Below, piece after piece: positions 6,246 to 7,092 of a stretch of 7,092 nt of DNA. The DNA is from Chloroflexota bacterium. GTDB taxonomy: Bacteria > Chloroflexota > Limnocylindria > Limnocylindrales > CSP1-4. The notes below the pieces were generated by a model. That model ran no database searches, was not told the origin of the DNA, and was given only the letters and a program-made list of their open reading frames with translations. Position 1 is the first letter of the stretch, and each line of letters starts with the position of its first letter. The position numbers and the translations under genes were made by a program. The stretch is from the NCBI GenBank assembly GCA_021812735.1, contig JAKAMV010000542.1, positions 1 through 7,092 of the forward strand, given 5' to 3'.

Positions 6246-7092
6246 CGAGCCATGGCTCGTATGCGAGCCCGGCCTCCTTCCGCCGGGCCCTCACCGACAG
6301 GCTCCGGGCACAAGCTGCGGTGGGTCGATGGACGCTCGCCCAGCTGCAGCGCCAGATGGCGTACGACCGACTGCTCGAGCGGCTATACCTCGTCGACGAG
6401 CGCTGGATCGTCAAGGGCGCGACCGCGCTGCTCGCGCGCGACATTGGGGTGCGCGCGACGATCGACGTCGATCTGTATCGCACGACGGCCCTGGACACGG
6501 CGGAAGCCGATCTGCGCGAGGCGGCCGGTCGGGACATCGGCGACTGGTTTCGCTTCGAGATCGGCTCGCGCCAAGCGATTGGCAACGTCGCGACCGGGGT
6601 CCGGCTGCCCGTCACTGCGCTCGTCGGGGCGAGCACCTGGGCGTCCTTCCACGTCGACCTCGTCGGCGCCGAACTGCGCATGACCGGCCAGCCCGACGAC
6701 GTGCCTCCCCTGGCGCGGGTCGTCATGCCCGACGTCGAGCAGCACGGCTACCGGGCATATCCGCTCGTCGATCACATCGCCGACAAGATCTGCGCGATCC
6801 TCGAGCGACATGGCCCAATGGAGCTTCCCTCCACCCGCTACAAGGACCTCGTCGACCTGGTCGCCATCATCGTCTCGACGTCTGTCGAGGCCGGAGCGCA
6901 GGCGACCGCGCTCCGCTCGGAGGCCACCCGCCGAGGCCTTCGGCTACCGGACCGTTTCGCGGTGCCGGATCGGGCGCTATGGGAGCCGGGGTACGGCGCA
7001 GAGGCAGGGCGCTCCCTCCTGCCCGTCGCCCGAATGCTCGATGAGGCCCTGGCCCTCGTCACGCCTTTCCTCGACCCGCTGCTCGACGGGAC
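6242..7092 (+). CDS. abiEii: AbiEii/AbiGii-family nucleotidyltransferase toxin, 3' end beyond window
   Basis: The frame opens at ATG 6242, overlapping the abiEi stop (ATGA), and has no stop before the right edge: 283 visible residues. Family members run about 250-320 residues, so it is nearly complete. It carries the DNA polymerase beta-like nucleotidyltransferase signature of the family: KGATALLARD (58-67, the G-[GSA]-T loop), TIDVDLY with Asp75 and Asp77 as metal ligands, FHVDLVG with the third acid Asp139, HIADKICAILER (178-189) with Asp181-Lys182, and RYKDLVDL (199-206). All catalytic positions are intact, so the toxin should be active. Relatives such as S. agalactiae AbiEii and mycobacterial MenT toxins transfer nucleotides, in some cases to tRNA acceptor ends, stopping translation; the target here is unknown. 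No ribosome binding site precedes the ATG, consistent with coupling to abiEi. The pair probably serves in phage defence or element maintenance. Confidence 0.9.
   Translation, partial: MTSHGSYASPASFRRALTDRLRAQAAVGRWTLAQLQRQMAYDRLLERLYLVDERWIVKGATALLARDIGVRATIDVDLYRTTALDTAEADLREAAGRDIGDWFRFEIGSRQAIGNVATGVRLPVTALVGASTWASFHVDLVGAELRMTGQPDDVPPLARVVMPDVEQHGYRAYPLVDHIADKICAILERHGPMELPSTRYKDLVDLVAIIVSTSVEAGAQATALRSEATRRGLRLPDRFAVPDRALWEPGYGAEAGRSLLPVARMLDEALALVTPFLDPLLDG

Noticed and set aside
5965..7044. 359-residue open frame on the plus strand
   Set aside because: It is an Arg/Ala/Pro-rich shadow spanning the end of abiEi and most of abiEii. The abiEii frame has clear nucleotidyltransferase motifs in order, and this one has none.

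Overview
The window is GC-rich, and its coding strands strongly prefer G or C at the third codon position. The best guess for the host is a high-GC bacterium such as a Chloroflexota (Limnocylindria/Ellin6529-type) or an actinobacterium. The main hint is the long Ala/Ser/Pro/Gly linker directly after the lipobox of the secreted protease. No rRNA, tRNA or other marker gene is present to settle this.

Layout. (1) 1-866 (+): the 3' part of a ParB/Spo0J-type chromosome or plasmid partition protein, cut by the left edge. (2) 940-2248 (-): a two-gene convergent unit. It holds a 122-residue protein of unknown function, with a very strong ribosome binding site and a GTG start, followed by a UbiA-family membrane prenyltransferase. 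A GC-rich hairpin lies between the converging ParB and UbiA genes. (3) 2249-2526: divergent intergenic region. (4) 2527-3825 (+): an HtrA/DegP-like lipoprotein serine protease with a C-terminal PDZ domain. (5) 4040-4729 (+): a CPBP (Rce1/Abi-like) intramembrane metalloprotease with two altered active-site positions. (6) 4730-5501: about 770 bases without an intact gene. This stretch holds coding-like fragments, including a CxxC-x13-CxxC zinc ribbon with no convincing start. (7) 5502-7092 (+): a type IV toxin-antitoxin pair, AbiEi (antitoxin/repressor) and AbiEii (nucleotidyltransferase toxin). The two genes overlap by ATGA, and the toxin runs off the right edge.

The left two thirds look like ordinary chromosomal housekeeping and envelope genes: partition, isoprenoid lipid or quinone metabolism, and envelope proteolysis. 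The right third looks accessory: a decayed segment followed by a defence/toxin-antitoxin module that probably continues beyond the window. I found no clear sign of a wholly new system. The most useful observations are the AbiE pair (its toxin is easily missed because it has no stop inside the window), the orphan zinc-ribbon fragment, the altered CPBP active site and the unknown 122-residue partner of the UbiA enzyme.
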